The position numbers were made by a program, and so were the translations under genes. From Aliarcobacter sp. (GTDB lineage: Bacteria; Campylobacterota; Campylobacteria; Campylobacterales; Arcobacteraceae), in assembly GCA_028690445.1 (NCBI GenBank), contig JAQVBE010000016.1, forward strand, positions 1 to 64,000: 64,000 bases of DNA, written 5' to 3'. Positions 38,754 to 48,116 of this stretch are shown here, one piece after another (the first letter of the stretch is position 1; each line of letters starts with the position of its first letter). The notes under the pieces were generated by a model that did no database searches, was not told the DNA's origin, and worked only from the letters and a program-made list of their open reading frames with translations.

Positions 38754-39315
38754 AACTTAAATACTCTTTTTCCCATTGTTTATAGGCAATCATTGCAAGA
38801 AGTGTGTATATCAAAAATAATATAGCGGTTAAATAAAAACCTTTATGAATATAAATATAAATTGAAATAGCATCAATTACAATCCAATAAAGCCAGTTTT
38901 CTAATACTTTTTTTGTAAGCATATATGTAGCAAATACAGCAAATACAGTTGTAAAAGTATCTAAATATGCAAAATCAGCTCTTGTATAATTTGCCATAAA
39001 ATAACCCAAACATAAAGAGATAATTATTAAAATAAATATGATTTTTATATTTGTAAAAAAACTATAACTAGTGATTCCAAGCTCTTTTTCTATTTTTCGA
39101 CTATTCCCATATTTCCATGAATACCAACCATAAATAGCCATTATTAAATAAAAAATATTTAAAGCACTATCCATTAAAAGTGAAGCATCAAAAAATAAAA
39201 TACTATAAATTAAAGTACTAAAAAATGCAGCTCCCCAACACCAAAGATTTTGTTTAATTGCAAGTAATAAATAACTAACTGATAAAAAAACAGCTAACAT
39301 TTCCCAAGAAGTCAT
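38743..39315 (-). CDS. PnuC-family vitamin transporter
   Basis: A 190-residue membrane protein with about seven hydrophobic segments. IYGWYSWKYG and FTTVFAVFATYMLTKKVLEN are typical of the PnuC family, whose members carry nicotinamide riboside (PnuC), thiamine (PnuT) or riboflavin (PnuX) by facilitated diffusion with trapping by phosphorylation. The linked kinase gene overlaps by 11 bases, which fits that scheme. The ATG at 39315 has no ribosome binding site; an open frame runs 19 codons further upstream with AAAGGA before an in-frame ATA at 39355-39357, so the true start may be non-standard. Confidence 0.85.
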   Translation of the reverse strand: MTSWEMLAVFLSVSYLLLAIKQNLWCWGAAFFSTLIYSILFFDASLLMDSALNIFYLIMAIYGWYSWKYGNSRKIEKELGITSYSFFTNIKIIFILIIISLCLGYFMANYTRADFAYLDTFTTVFAVFATYMLTKKVLENWLYWIVIDAISIYIYIHKGFYLTAILFLIYTLLAMIAYKQWEKEYLSFDN

Positions 39316-39440
39316 ATATGCTATGGCTTCTTGAATATTACTTATAAAATTTTCTATTAGATTTCCTTTATTTTAGAAGTTTTTTTATGATATCTTCTAT
39401 TGATTTATGTGTAGTTGTAGATGTATATCTATTGTGATTA

Positions 39441-40688
39441 TTAGTCTATTAAATCTTTAATTCTTGATTCAAGTGTTTTAATAACATCATTTAAATCATT
39501 TATTCTTTTTATTTTTTCTCCATTTGTTTTAGTTAAAAGGTCAAGTTCTTTTTTTGTAGCAGCAATTTCTATATTGGCTTCTTTATTTTTTTCTAAAAGT
39601 ATTTTTTTTTCTTGTTTTAGAATAGCTACGGTTCTTGAGTATTCATCTGCCTCTTTACTTTTTAGAGTCATATGCCCTTGGTATTTTTCATCGATATTAT
39701 GCATTTGTATTTCATAATGTTCAAGTTGTCTTTGTCTACTCATAGTTTTTGCTTTTTGTTCTTCTAATTCTTCTTGTAATTTAGGAATATATAATTCTAA
39801 TTGTTTAAGTTTGTTATTTAATTCAATTACAAGTTTTTTATATGTAAACTCTTTTTTATTAAATTCTTGAATTGTTTTTATAACTTTTTTTTGAAATTCT
39901 CTTTTTTCATTATTCTCTTGAGTTGTAGAAAAACCAATAGTTATATACTCATCTTTGTGATTTGATTCTATTTTAAAAATTGTATTTTTTAAGTAAAAAG
40001 TTTCTTTGTCTTTTGTGATAAATTTAGTATTTCCTGTCCAAATCTTACCTTTTTTTAGAATTTCCCATGTTTCATCAATTGATTGTTTGGTTACATCTGG
40101 ATGAATAAGTTCGTTAAAATTTATATTTTTTAATTCATCAAGAGTATATTTTGAAGTAAGTAATAAACTTTTATTTGCAAAAGAGATAACACCATTTTCG
40201 TCCATTTTATAGATTAATGCCACACCATCAACAGCATCTAAATATGTTTGAAGTTCTTTTTGTTTATCTTGAAGTTGTGTCTCAAAATAGCTTTTTTCAC
40301 AAACTTCAGTTATTTTTTTTACAAGAATAGTTGTGTCTATTGGTTTCATAATATAATTACTAACATTTAAGTCAATAGCTCTTAATAAATTATCCGTTTC
40401 ACTTCTGGCTGTTGTAAAAATTAAAGGAATAAAAGAGTCTATTTCTCTAATTCTTTCTAACATTTCAAGACCATTCATAATTGGCATATTAATATCAGAA
40501 ATGATTAAATCAATTTTTTCATTTGTAATTTTTGATTTTTCGTATTTTTCTAATCCCTCAAGACCATTTGAGGCTAAAATAACTTCTTTAAAGAGTTTAC
40601 TTAATAGTTTTGCTAATTTTTCTCTAGCAAGTTCTTCATCTTCAACAAAAAGTACTCTTTGGTTTTTTAGAAATTCAGGTGTTAACAT
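39441..40688 (-). CDS. response regulator with PAS domain and coiled coil
   Basis: The 415-residue protein has a receiver domain (residues about 9-128; LFVEDEE acidic pocket, LIISDINMP with phosphoacceptor Asp65, and YIMKPID with the conserved Lys), then a PAS domain (about 148-250) and a long coiled coil (about 265-415) rich in Lys, Glu and Leu. There is no DNA-binding, GGDEF or kinase output domain. It probably acts through protein contacts. The gene starts 11 bases after an uncharacterised gene, so they likely form an operon. Confidence 0.85.
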   Translation of the reverse strand: MLTPEFLKNQRVLFVEDEELAREKLAKLLSKLFKEVILASNGLEGLEKYEKSKITNEKIDLIISDINMPIMNGLEMLERIREIDSFIPLIFTTARSETDNLLRAIDLNVSNYIMKPIDTTILVKKITEVCEKSYFETQLQDKQKELQTYLDAVDGVALIYKMDENGVISFANKSLLLTSKYTLDELKNINFNELIHPDVTKQSIDETWEILKKGKIWTGNTKFITKDKETFYLKNTIFKIESNHKDEYITIGFSTTQENNEKREFQKKVIKTIQEFNKKEFTYKKLVIELNNKLKQLELYIPKLQEELEEQKAKTMSRQRQLEHYEIQMHNIDEKYQGHMTLKSKEADEYSRTVAILKQEKKILLEKNKEANIEIAATKKELDLLTKTNGEKIKRINDLNDVIKTLESRIKDLID

Positions 40689-40699
40689 AACTTTTTCCT

Positions 40700-41446
40700 T
40701 TATTCGTAAGGAGTTATCGATGGAGGAAACTCTTCAAAAGCTTTTTTAATAGAATTTATAATCGAGCTTTTATATTTATAATTTTGCATTGGATTTGAAA
40801 ATTGTAAATAATCAATAGCACCTTGTTCAGTTTTTTCTTTTTTATAAACAAAAACTACTTTTTTACCTAGTTTTACACTATTTTCATAAAGTGTTTTGGC
40901 ATAATCATTTATGTATGGGAATTCTTTTTCTTTTATTTTATCTCCCCAACAAAAGAATACAAATTTTCCACTTGGGATTAAATTTGCAGCATCTAAATAC
41001 ATAATATCCCTGTCAAATTGTGTAGTTTGAAAAGAGTTATAACTCTCTAAATCATTATTAAATTTTTCTAATAATACAGGAATATCAATATTTTTTTCTA
41101 TTAGATTAAATAGATTTCTTATTTCAACTATTTTTCCTGCACAATGTTCTCTCATTGCTTGTTTAAAAACTGTGATATGATTTTCACCTTTTAATTCAAT
41201 CATTTTTCCAAAATCTTCAAAATCTTGTTCTAGTAAATATTTGTTTGAATCAAATCCAATTGGAGTTACTAATGGACTATATAAAAATACAGTTCCAATA
41301 ATATTTTTTTTTCTATCTTTTGTAGTTTTTATTTTTTCTTTAAATTCTTTAATACTTAGTTCTTCATCTTCTGCATTAAAATACATATAACTTTGCGTTA
41401 AAAAAATCTCATCATATTTAGTTTCAATTGTTCCAAAATATTGCAT
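40700..41446 (-). CDS. uncharacterised protein in response-regulator operon
   Basis: I do not recognise this 248-residue protein. It has no signal peptide or membrane segment. The segment GKFVFFCWGDKIKEKEF followed by YENSVKLGKKVVFVYKKEK suggests an alpha/beta fold, and the region is loosely like DUF1643-type proteins, which I cannot confirm. It ends with ITPYE. It lies just upstream of the receiver-PAS gene on the same strand with an 11-base gap. Confidence 0.6.
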   Translation of the reverse strand: MQYFGTIETKYDEIFLTQSYMYFNAEDEELSIKEFKEKIKTTKDRKKNIIGTVFLYSPLVTPIGFDSNKYLLEQDFEDFGKMIELKGENHITVFKQAMREHCAGKIVEIRNLFNLIEKNIDIPVLLEKFNNDLESYNSFQTTQFDRDIMYLDAANLIPSGKFVFFCWGDKIKEKEFPYINDYAKTLYENSVKLGKKVVFVYKKEKTEQGAIDYLQFSNPMQNYKYKSSIINSIKKAFEEFPPSITPYE

Positions 41447-41502
41447 TAAATTCCCTTGTTAATTATTAAATATATATTATCAAATATTCCTAAATACCTT
41501 GC

Positions 41503-43122
41503 TTATATTAGTTTTTTGACTCTATTTTTTTTCAGCCATTCTTCTTGTAATTCTTTACTTTTCTTATTATCAGCTCGTTTGCTTATAAATCTTGATTTTA
41601 CATGAGTTGTTGAGTCATCATTTTCATTGTAAGTGTAACTTAGATTTAAATCAGCTAGTTGTATTGCATTTTTGGCTCTTGTTGCTGCCACATAATAGAT
41701 ATTTAACTCTTCATTTATTCTTAGATATGAGAGTTTATTTTTTGTATTTACTATCTCTTTTTTTGAGATAAAATCATCTGCCATTATTACTTGATTATAT
41801 TCTAAACCTTTTGATTTATGGGTTGTTGTAAAAATAATATCAGCATCTTTTTTATCATTTACCAAAAACTCTTTTATCTTTTTATTTATCTCAAAAATAT
41901 TATCTCCGTAAGTATTTATAAACTTGATAATATTTAAATAATCTTGATTTTTTGTATCTTTTGCGAACTGTTCTAGCTCATTTATTGTGTCAAAATCTTT
42001 GATTTCATCAATTGTAATTTTGTCATTTTTTTTCTGTTTTAGATAAAAAATAGAGTAAACAGTTTGATTCATAAATGAATAAGAGTTATATCCACCCTCA
42101 AAATAAACCTTTTTTTTATCATGGATAAAATAGACTAATTGTTGAATCAGTCCAAAAGTACTTCTGGCAATCACACAAAATTGTTTTGAAAAATCTATAT
42201 GATTTTTTCCAATCAAAGTAGTTTTCTCTAAACCTGATATTTTAAGAGGTTTTGAGGAGTTTGTTTCATATAAACTATTTAGATTATTTTGTAGAACTTT
42301 AGCAAAATTATCTCCAAATCTAAAACTTTGTGTTAAATCATACGAGGGTAAATCTATTTTATTTAAAGCATTAGTAGCAAATCTAAAAGTATAAATTTGC
42401 TGAAATGAATCACCAACATAAATTCGTCTGCAACTTTGATTTTCAACAATTCCAATCATAACATCGCTAATATCTTGGGCTTCATCAACCAAAATCAAAT
42501 CATAAGGAAGATTTGTCGATACTTTTTTATTTAGATAAAACATCTTTAGATAAAAATCGTGGGTTGCATCTATGATTTTGTTTTTCATAGCACTTAAAAT
42601 TGTTTTTAGATGTTCAATTACTCTTGTTTCATTTTTGCTTATAAGCTCTAGGATTTTGGCTCCTAATTCTGATTGTTTTTTATAAAACTCAATTAGTTTT
42701 GAATCAAGGGCAATCAACGAAGAGTTACAATAAAAATTTACTAAATCTTTTATTAATGCCACATATTCAGGAATTGGATAATAAGCTTTTTGATTTACTG
42801 TAAGTTCGTGTTTTGTTATCACATTTTCTATAATTTGATTTTTTAAATCATGGGCAAGATTGTAGTTGTATGCTTCAATTTTATTATAAGCAAGTGAATG
42901 AATGGTGCTTATATGCATTGATGGTAAATTGTACTCTTTTAATTTATCTTGCAGTGAAGTTTGTAGAGATTTATTATATGCCAGATATAAAATTTTTAAA
43001 TTAGAATTTTTTTTTGCATATTCAAGTAGCGTTGTTGTTTTTCCACTTCCTGCAACGGCATTTATTTTAAATGAGAGCTTATCACTGTTGATTATCTCTT
43101 CTTGTTCTTTGGTTAATATCAT
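41503..43122 (-). CDS. UvrD/Rep-like superfamily 1 DNA helicase
   Basis: A 539-residue ATP-dependent helicase. Motif I is INAVAGSGKTTTLLEYA near the start, motif II ILVDEAQDIS near 213, motif III-IV LTQSFRFG, motif V TTHKSKGLEYNQVIMADDF and motif VI YYVAATRAKNAI. It is shorter than UvrD or Rep (about 670-720) and lacks parts of the accessory domains. Similar short helicases are known as DNA-repair or anti-recombination enzymes. It is a single gene, 56 bp before the uncharacterised gene on the same strand. Confidence 0.88.
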   Translation of the reverse strand: MILTKEQEEIINSDKLSFKINAVAGSGKTTTLLEYAKKNSNLKILYLAYNKSLQTSLQDKLKEYNLPSMHISTIHSLAYNKIEAYNYNLAHDLKNQIIENVITKHELTVNQKAYYPIPEYVALIKDLVNFYCNSSLIALDSKLIEFYKKQSELGAKILELISKNETRVIEHLKTILSAMKNKIIDATHDFYLKMFYLNKKVSTNLPYDLILVDEAQDISDVMIGIVENQSCRRIYVGDSFQQIYTFRFATNALNKIDLPSYDLTQSFRFGDNFAKVLQNNLNSLYETNSSKPLKISGLEKTTLIGKNHIDFSKQFCVIARSTFGLIQQLVYFIHDKKKVYFEGGYNSYSFMNQTVYSIFYLKQKKNDKITIDEIKDFDTINELEQFAKDTKNQDYLNIIKFINTYGDNIFEINKKIKEFLVNDKKDADIIFTTTHKSKGLEYNQVIMADDFISKKEIVNTKNKLSYLRINEELNIYYVAATRAKNAIQLADLNLSYTYNENDDSTTHVKSRFISKRADNKKSKELQEEWLKKNRVKKLI

Positions 43123-43239
43123 TTTGTAATTGTAGCAATAAAGACTAAATTATCAATAAAAATCTTAGAAATTATTTTGAATAGATTCCTTAATTTTTTA
43201 TGATAGAATTATTATAAGAAATATACAAGGGGGAATTAA

Positions 43240-45267
43240 ATGAGTATAAGAAATAAAATTGTTGGAGCATTTTTAATATTGTTGATGTTATCAATAACAT
43301 CAAGTATTTATGTTTCATACAATATATCAAATATGAAATCAAATGTAAAAGAGTTAGCTGATGTGAATTTTTTAGGAATTACATTTCTTCTTGAAGCCGA
43401 TAGAGATTCTTATCAATCAAATGTAGCATTACTTCAAATAATGAGTTTAGATGATACTGAAAAGATAAATAAGATAATCGCAAAAGGTGTTAATGATAAT
43501 ATGCTTCAAATTTCTCAAAGGTTTGGAAAATTTAAAGCAAATTTAGAAAATAAATTATCAAGTAGTAAAGATAAGTTTGGTGAGTTTGATAAATATTATG
43601 CTTTAACAAAAACTAATGTAGAAAAAATCTTAGAATTAGTAAAAGATAAAAAAATAGAGGATGCTAAAACTTTTTATTTTGCAACATATTTAAAAGACTA
43701 TGAATCAATGAGAGGTATAATTGACCATTTTACTGATGAAACTTATAAAGTTATTGAGTCAAATAAAAAGGACACTAATGATTTAATTGATTTATCATTA
43801 AATATATTTTTGATAATTTCTATATTAGCTATATTAATAACAATTATTTTTTCATTTGTACTTGGAAAAAATATTAATAATTCTATTAAAAAATTAGAAG
43901 ATGGATTATTGGGATTTTTTGCTTTTTTAAATAAACAAACAAAAGATGTATCTTTACTTGACACAAGTTCAAATGATGAAATTAGTAAAATATCAGAAGT
44001 TGTAAACACAAATATTGAAAAAACAAGAAAATTAATTGGACAAGATGAACAATTAATTGCAGATGTTAAAAAAGTTGTTGAAGTTGTAAAAACAGGTAAT
44101 TTAAGTATAAAAGTAAATGCGAATACTGATAATGAATCTCTGGAAGAGTTAAAAATAATTTTTAATGAAATGTTAAATGTTGTAGCTCAAAAAGTTTCAA
44201 CAGATATAAATAAAATTGAGGGTGCACTAACTCAGTTCCAAAAACTAAATTTTGCATATAGAATTCCAGATGCAACAGGACAAACAGCAATTGGATTAAA
44301 CTCTTTGGCAAAAGTTATAAGTGATATGTTAGTTTTAAATAAAACGAATGGTTTATCACTTCAAGATAGTGCTGATTATCTTTTATCAAATGTGGATAAA
44401 TTAAGTAGAGCTTCAACACAAGCAGCTGCAAGTATTGAAGAAACAGCAGCAGCTTTAGAAGAAATTACAGGTAATATGGCAAGTAATACACAAAATGTAA
44501 TACAAATGGTTTCTTATGCAAATGAACTTACTAATTCTGCAAATGAAGGACAAAAACTTGCAAGTGAAACAACTGTTTCAATGGATGAGATTAATAATCA
44601 AGTAAATGCAATAAACGAAGCAATTACCGTAATTGACCAAATCGCATTCCAAACAAATATTCTTTCTCTAAATGCAGCCGTAGAAGCTGCAACTGCTGGA
44701 GAAGCGGGAAAAGGATTTGCAGTTGTAGCAGCAGAAGTTCGAAATCTAGCTTCAAGAAGTGCGGATGCAGCAAAAGAGATAAAAGCTCTAGTTGGAAATG
44801 CTACAAATAAAGCAAATGATGGGAAAAATATAGCTGGTAAAATGATTGCTGGATATGGTGGATTAACTGAAAATATTGCTAAAACAATGGAATTAATAAA
44901 AGGTGTTGAAGTAGCTATAAAAGAGCAACAACAAGGAATAGAACAAATCAACAATGCAATTAATTCTCTTGATCAACAAACACAAGCAAATGCTAATGTT
45001 GCTAGTCAAACTAAAGATATTGCAAATCAAACACAAAGTATCGCTTTAACTATTGTTTCTGATGCAGATGAAAAAGAGTTTGAGGGAAAACATAATGTGA
45101 AAGCAAAAAAATATGATGGACAAATTGTTTCAAATCAAACAATAACTTCAAAACCACAAGCTAAAAAAATTGAATCAGCAGTAAGTATAAAAAAAGAAGT
45201 TACAAAAGAAGTTAAAAAAGAAATAACAGCTAATACAAAAGATAATGACGAGTGGGAGAGTTTTTAA
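43240..45267 (+). CDS. methyl-accepting chemotaxis protein, four-helix sensor, CheR-docking tail
   Basis: A 675-residue receptor: TM helix at about 9-29, a helical periplasmic domain of the four-helix-bundle type (to about 185), a second TM (about 186-208), a HAMP-like linker, and the signalling domain with tip [18 protein letters not shown], identical over this stretch to the other receptor in the window. The C-terminus is a flexible Lys-rich tail ending in EWESF, a CheR-binding pentapeptide pattern (xWxxF). It is therefore methylated probably with CheR tethered to it. RBS GGGGG-type lies upstream of ATG 43240. Confidence 0.93.
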   Translation: MSIRNKIVGAFLILLMLSITSSIYVSYNISNMKSNVKELADVNFLGITFLLEADRDSYQSNVALLQIMSLDDTEKINKIIAKGVNDNMLQISQRFGKFKANLENKLSSSKDKFGEFDKYYALTKTNVEKILELVKDKKIEDAKTFYFATYLKDYESMRGIIDHFTDETYKVIESNKKDTNDLIDLSLNIFLIISILAILITIIFSFVLGKNINNSIKKLEDGLLGFFAFLNKQTKDVSLLDTSSNDEISKISEVVNTNIEKTRKLIGQDEQLIADVKKVVEVVKTGNLSIKVNANTDNESLEELKIIFNEMLNVVAQKVSTDINKIEGALTQFQKLNFAYRIPDATGQTAIGLNSLAKVISDMLVLNKTNGLSLQDSADYLLSNVDKLSRASTQAAASIEETAAALEEITGNMASNTQNVIQMVSYANELTNSANEGQKLASETTVSMDEINNQVNAINEAITVIDQIAFQTNILSLNAAVEAATAGEAGKGFAVVAAEVRNLASRSADAAKEIKALVGNATNKANDGKNIAGKMIAGYGGLTENIAKTMELIKGVEVAIKEQQQGIEQINNAINSLDQQTQANANVASQTKDIANQTQSIALTIVSDADEKEFEGKHNVKAKKYDGQIVSNQTITSKPQAKKIESAVSIKKEVTKEVKKEITANTKDNDEWESF

Positions 45268-45309
45268 ACTCTGCCTTTGTCCGTTGGATAAAGAATAAAA
45301 TTAGTTAAG

Positions 45310-45798
45310 TCATTTACTATCAATTTCTAAAAGAAGTTTATAAATTTGTTTTTTTATTCTATTTCTTTCAAATTCAAGTAATATTTTTTCAAATTTCTCT
45401 AATTCTTTATATTTATCACTTAAAAGTTTTAGTTTAGAATATTCAATTAAAATTAACTCACAATTTTCTGTAAAATAAAAAGTTCGTTTTGATTTTTCTT
45501 TTTTTACTAAATTACTATAATCTGATACAAAACAAAATGAATAATTAAAGAACATCATATCTTTCTTATAATTATAAAAATCTAACTTTTGGTTTGAATC
45601 TAAAGTTGCTTTTATATGTCCAGAATTAATAAAATATATAAAGTTATTTAAATCTAATACATCATTTTGAGAATAAGTTTGTATTTTTAGAATAGATTCC
45701 AATGAATACCAAACTTTTTCATTTTGAGATATGTATTTTTGAATAAATTCTCTCAATCCAATTAATTTAATATTTATTTTATTTAATCTTTTATACAT
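45310..45798 (-). CDS. Crp/Fnr-like cyclic-nucleotide-binding-fold protein lacking a DNA-binding domain
   Basis: The 162-residue protein has the arrangement of a Crp-type sensor domain: a helical start, ILKIQTYSQNDVLDLNNFIYFINSG (core beta strands) and ENCELILIEYSKLKLL, then a dimer-helix-like end. It stops where the helix-turn-helix would begin, so it may bind a ligand or signal but not DNA. No glycine-rich phosphate-binding cassette is evident, so a cyclic nucleotide ligand is uncertain. It overlaps the FISUMP gene upstream by 16 bases. Confidence 0.55.
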   Translation of the reverse strand: MYKRLNKINIKLIGLREFIQKYISQNEKVWYSLESILKIQTYSQNDVLDLNNFIYFINSGHIKATLDSNQKLDFYNYKKDMMFFNYSFCFVSDYSNLVKKEKSKRTFYFTENCELILIEYSKLKLLSDKYKELEKFEKILLEFERNRIKKQIYKLLLEIDSK

Positions 45799-46994
45799 CT
45801 AACGGAAAATCCTGCTGTTTTATATATCGTACTTATTCCTTTATAATTTGGATTAAATATTAGAAAATATGCATAAGAATTTGAAACATCTTTCGTCCAG
45901 TAATTACCATATAATCCTTCAGATAAGATATTACTATTATTATTTAATTTATAACCTGCCATAGTTAACTTTAAATCATTATTGTTATCGTTTAAAATTA
46001 AGCCAGCATTAAATTCATTTTCAAATTCTACTTTAGTTGGTAATCTCCAGCCATTAGGACAAACATTATTTGTACTATCAACACCATCCCATAATTTATC
46101 ATTCTTATTAACTCTCCAATCAAAAGGATATTTATTTGAAATTATATGAAAATTATGAGTTGGATTATCTGATGGATAATTCATATTTACAGATAATTCT
46201 TGCTTATTTCTAAACTCATGACCATCAGATTTTCTACCCCATTGAAATAAACTTCCATAAGCATTTACATCTACTATAGATTTTGCTTGTTTAAAAGGAT
46301 TACCACATAAATAAATATTATTCATATCTGAATATTTTGCACCAAGATTATTATTTAACCAAATTTTACCTGTAATGGGACTTACTACGGGATAATATAC
46401 AAAATTATGACTTTGTGTATTTCCTGTATTATCTTTCTTTTTGTACATTTTATCTTTTATACCAGAGATTACTTTTATTTCAAGCACTCCATATTGATTA
46501 TATAAAAGATTGCGAGGATAAGTAAACTCTGCCAATGTGTATCCATCGTCTTTTTCAATTTGTAATTGCTTAGTTTTAAATTTATTATCTGGAATACTTG
46601 ATTCTTTATCATCAATTTCTAAAGTTGCATTTATATATCCATTTCCAGTTAAGCCAAATTGTTTTGGATAAGAAAGTATAAGTTTTGCATTGTGTTCATT
46701 TTCACTTGAATAATTATTATTCAAAGTTACTACTTGTTTGTATTCGTCTAAATCCACTTTTTTAGAGCTATTTATATAATAAGGAATTTTAATTTGCTGA
46801 TTAGTCTTAATATCAATATTTCCTTCTATATTAATGTTATATTTTAAATCATTTATTGAAATTATGTAGTAAGTTAATCTCTCTTCAATATATGTATTTT
46901 GAAAATACTTCTCAATCTTTGTAAAATTAATATAAAATTCAAAAATTATTCTTGAAATGAAAATTCCAAGAATTACATAAATAATTTTTTTCAT
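45783..46994 (-). CDS. membrane-anchored FISUMP-domain protein
   Basis: A 403-residue protein with one N-terminal membrane anchor (about 4-20), a beta-rich region of about 170 residues, and a C-terminal FISUMP domain (Fibrobacter major paralogous domain): YGSLFQWGRKSDGHEF, NVCPNGWRLPTKVEFEN and AGFSVRCIKD are its landmarks. Such domains are extracellular and resemble C-type lectin-like folds; the ligand is unknown. The protein probably faces the periplasm or surface. It overlaps both neighbours, so the three genes form one operon. Confidence 0.75.
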   Translation of the reverse strand: MKKIIYVILGIFISRIIFEFYINFTKIEKYFQNTYIEERLTYYIISINDLKYNINIEGNIDIKTNQQIKIPYYINSSKKVDLDEYKQVVTLNNNYSSENEHNAKLILSYPKQFGLTGNGYINATLEIDDKESSIPDNKFKTKQLQIEKDDGYTLAEFTYPRNLLYNQYGVLEIKVISGIKDKMYKKKDNTGNTQSHNFVYYPVVSPITGKIWLNNNLGAKYSDMNNIYLCGNPFKQAKSIVDVNAYGSLFQWGRKSDGHEFRNKQELSVNMNYPSDNPTHNFHIISNKYPFDWRVNKNDKLWDGVDSTNNVCPNGWRLPTKVEFENEFNAGLILNDNNNDLKLTMAGYKLNNNSNILSEGLYGNYWTKDVSNSYAYFLIFNPNYKGISTIYKTAGFSVRCIKD

Positions 46995-47461
46995 TTTCTA
47001 CTCCTAAGATTCAAAAAATTAGATATATTTTCAAGTATTTCATATATTATTTTATATTCTAGTATTCTAATATTTTTGGAATCTCTTAAAAGAGAAAAAG
47101 AAATATTTAAAAATTCTATATCACCCCTTAATATAATTAATAGTTCTTTATCATTTAAATTATTTTCATCTAGATAAAAATATGTTAAATGATAAATTAA
47201 TTTTTGCATAAAAGATGTATTTGTTAAATATTTAATTACAGGTTTTTTATTTACATAAATAATTTCAGGTATAACTTTATAAGTATTATCTATTAATCTA
47301 TCTCTTAATATTATAGGAATATTCTTATATTTCAATTTGTATAAATTCTTTTTATAATAAATTTTATATAAATTATAAAATAACACTTTTTTTTCTAAGA
47401 TTTCATCATTACTAAATAAACTACTCAAAATTATAAACCTTGTTTTTAATTTCATCCACAT
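46991..47461 (-). CDS. uncharacterised protein, first gene of FISUMP operon
   Basis: I do not recognise this 156-residue protein. It is rich in Ile, Leu, Asn, Lys and Tyr, basic, without a clear signal peptide or membrane helix. The gene is the most AT-rich of the local genes and overlaps the next by four bases (ATGA). It lies opposite the XRE-type regulator, from which 178 bp of repeat-bearing DNA separate it. The low-complexity composition suggests foreign origin. Confidence 0.6.
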   Translation of the reverse strand: MWMKLKTRFIILSSLFSNDEILEKKVLFYNLYKIYYKKNLYKLKYKNIPIILRDRLIDNTYKVIPEIIYVNKKPVIKYLTNTSFMQKLIYHLTYFYLDENNLNDKELLIILRGDIEFLNISFSLLRDSKNIRILEYKIIYEILENISNFLNLRSRK

Positions 47462-47480
47462 ATTCTATTTTAAATAGAAT
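47462..47480. repeat. palindrome just upstream of the FISUMP operon
   Basis: ATTCTATTTTAAATAGAAT is a perfect inverted repeat with 8-bp arms and a 3-base spacer, immediately upstream of the first gene. It is a plausible operator for the divergent XRE-type regulator. Confidence 0.6.
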
Positions 47481-47486
47481 ATTTTA

Positions 47487-47528
47487 TATATCATATTAAT
47501 TATATCATATTAATTATATCATATTAAT
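47487..47528. repeat. three perfect 14-bp tandem repeats
   Basis: TATATCATATTAAT occurs three times head to tail (47487-47500, 47501-47514, 47515-47528) in the intergenic space between the FISUMP operon and the XRE-type gene. Copy number could change by slippage and shift promoter spacing. It has no unique spacers, so it is not CRISPR. Confidence 0.9.
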
Positions 47529-47639
47529 TATATTCTAAATATATTTTTTTATTTTAAATGGATTAATTGAGGTCATTTTTTGATATATGCTATAAAAATA
47601 CTCAGTATAATTATCAAAAAATGATTAAAAAGGATAAAA

Positions 47640-48104
47640 ATGGAAGTCTATGAAAAGATAAATGAAATTTTAAAAAATAACAATTTATCAAAAAAAGCTT
47701 TTTCATTAAAACTTATTGAATTGGAACCAAAATTAAGAAATACGGGAGAAGTTCCAACTATTAATGCTTTATATTCATATTTAAGTGGTGATGTATCTCT
47801 TAGAGTTGAATTGATTCCTTATATTGCAGAAGTATTAGATATTCCCGAACAAATATTATTTGATGATAGTAATCGTGCTAGGATGAAAATATTAAAATAC
47901 ATTATAGAGGATATTAATTCTCAAGAACGCAATTTTCTAATTAGTAAATTAAATATTAAAGAAAAAAATCATGAAAATGAAAATGTTCAGAAAGATATAA
48001 TTAACTCAATCAATGATTTACTTAAATATGCACCTGAACCATTTTTAAAGAATATTGAACATACATTGAAAGATTTTAAATCTCTCAGTGATAAATTTGA
48101 ATAA
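47640..48104 (+). CDS. XRE-type helix-turn-helix regulator
   Basis: A 154-residue protein whose first 75 residues look like an XRE-type HTH domain: INEILKNNNLSKKAFSLKL, then PTINALYSYLSGDVSLRVEL as the recognition region, and YIAEVLDIPEQILFDD as the closing helix. The remainder is helical and may mediate dimerisation. It is divergent from the three-gene FISUMP operon and converges with the OmpR-type gene, 13 bp away. Control of the FISUMP operon is a fair inference from position. Confidence 0.75.
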   Translation: MEVYEKINEILKNNNLSKKAFSLKLIELEPKLRNTGEVPTINALYSYLSGDVSLRVELIPYIAEVLDIPEQILFDDSNRARMKILKYIIEDINSQERNFLISKLNIKEKNHENENVQKDIINSINDLLKYAPEPFLKNIEHTLKDFKSLSDKFE

Positions 48105-48116
48105 TTTATTACTTTA

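Noticed and set aside
39316-39440. TPP riboswitch upstream of the PnuC-family gene
   Set aside because: No conserved thi-box sequence such as CTGAGA was seen on the transcribed strand.
45275-45293. Hairpin CTTTGTCC/GGATAAAG after the second receptor gene as a terminator
   Set aside because: It has no T run on either side and is too weak to call.
47487-47528. Tandem repeats as a CRISPR remnant
   Set aside because: Copies are contiguous with no spacers and no cas genes are near.
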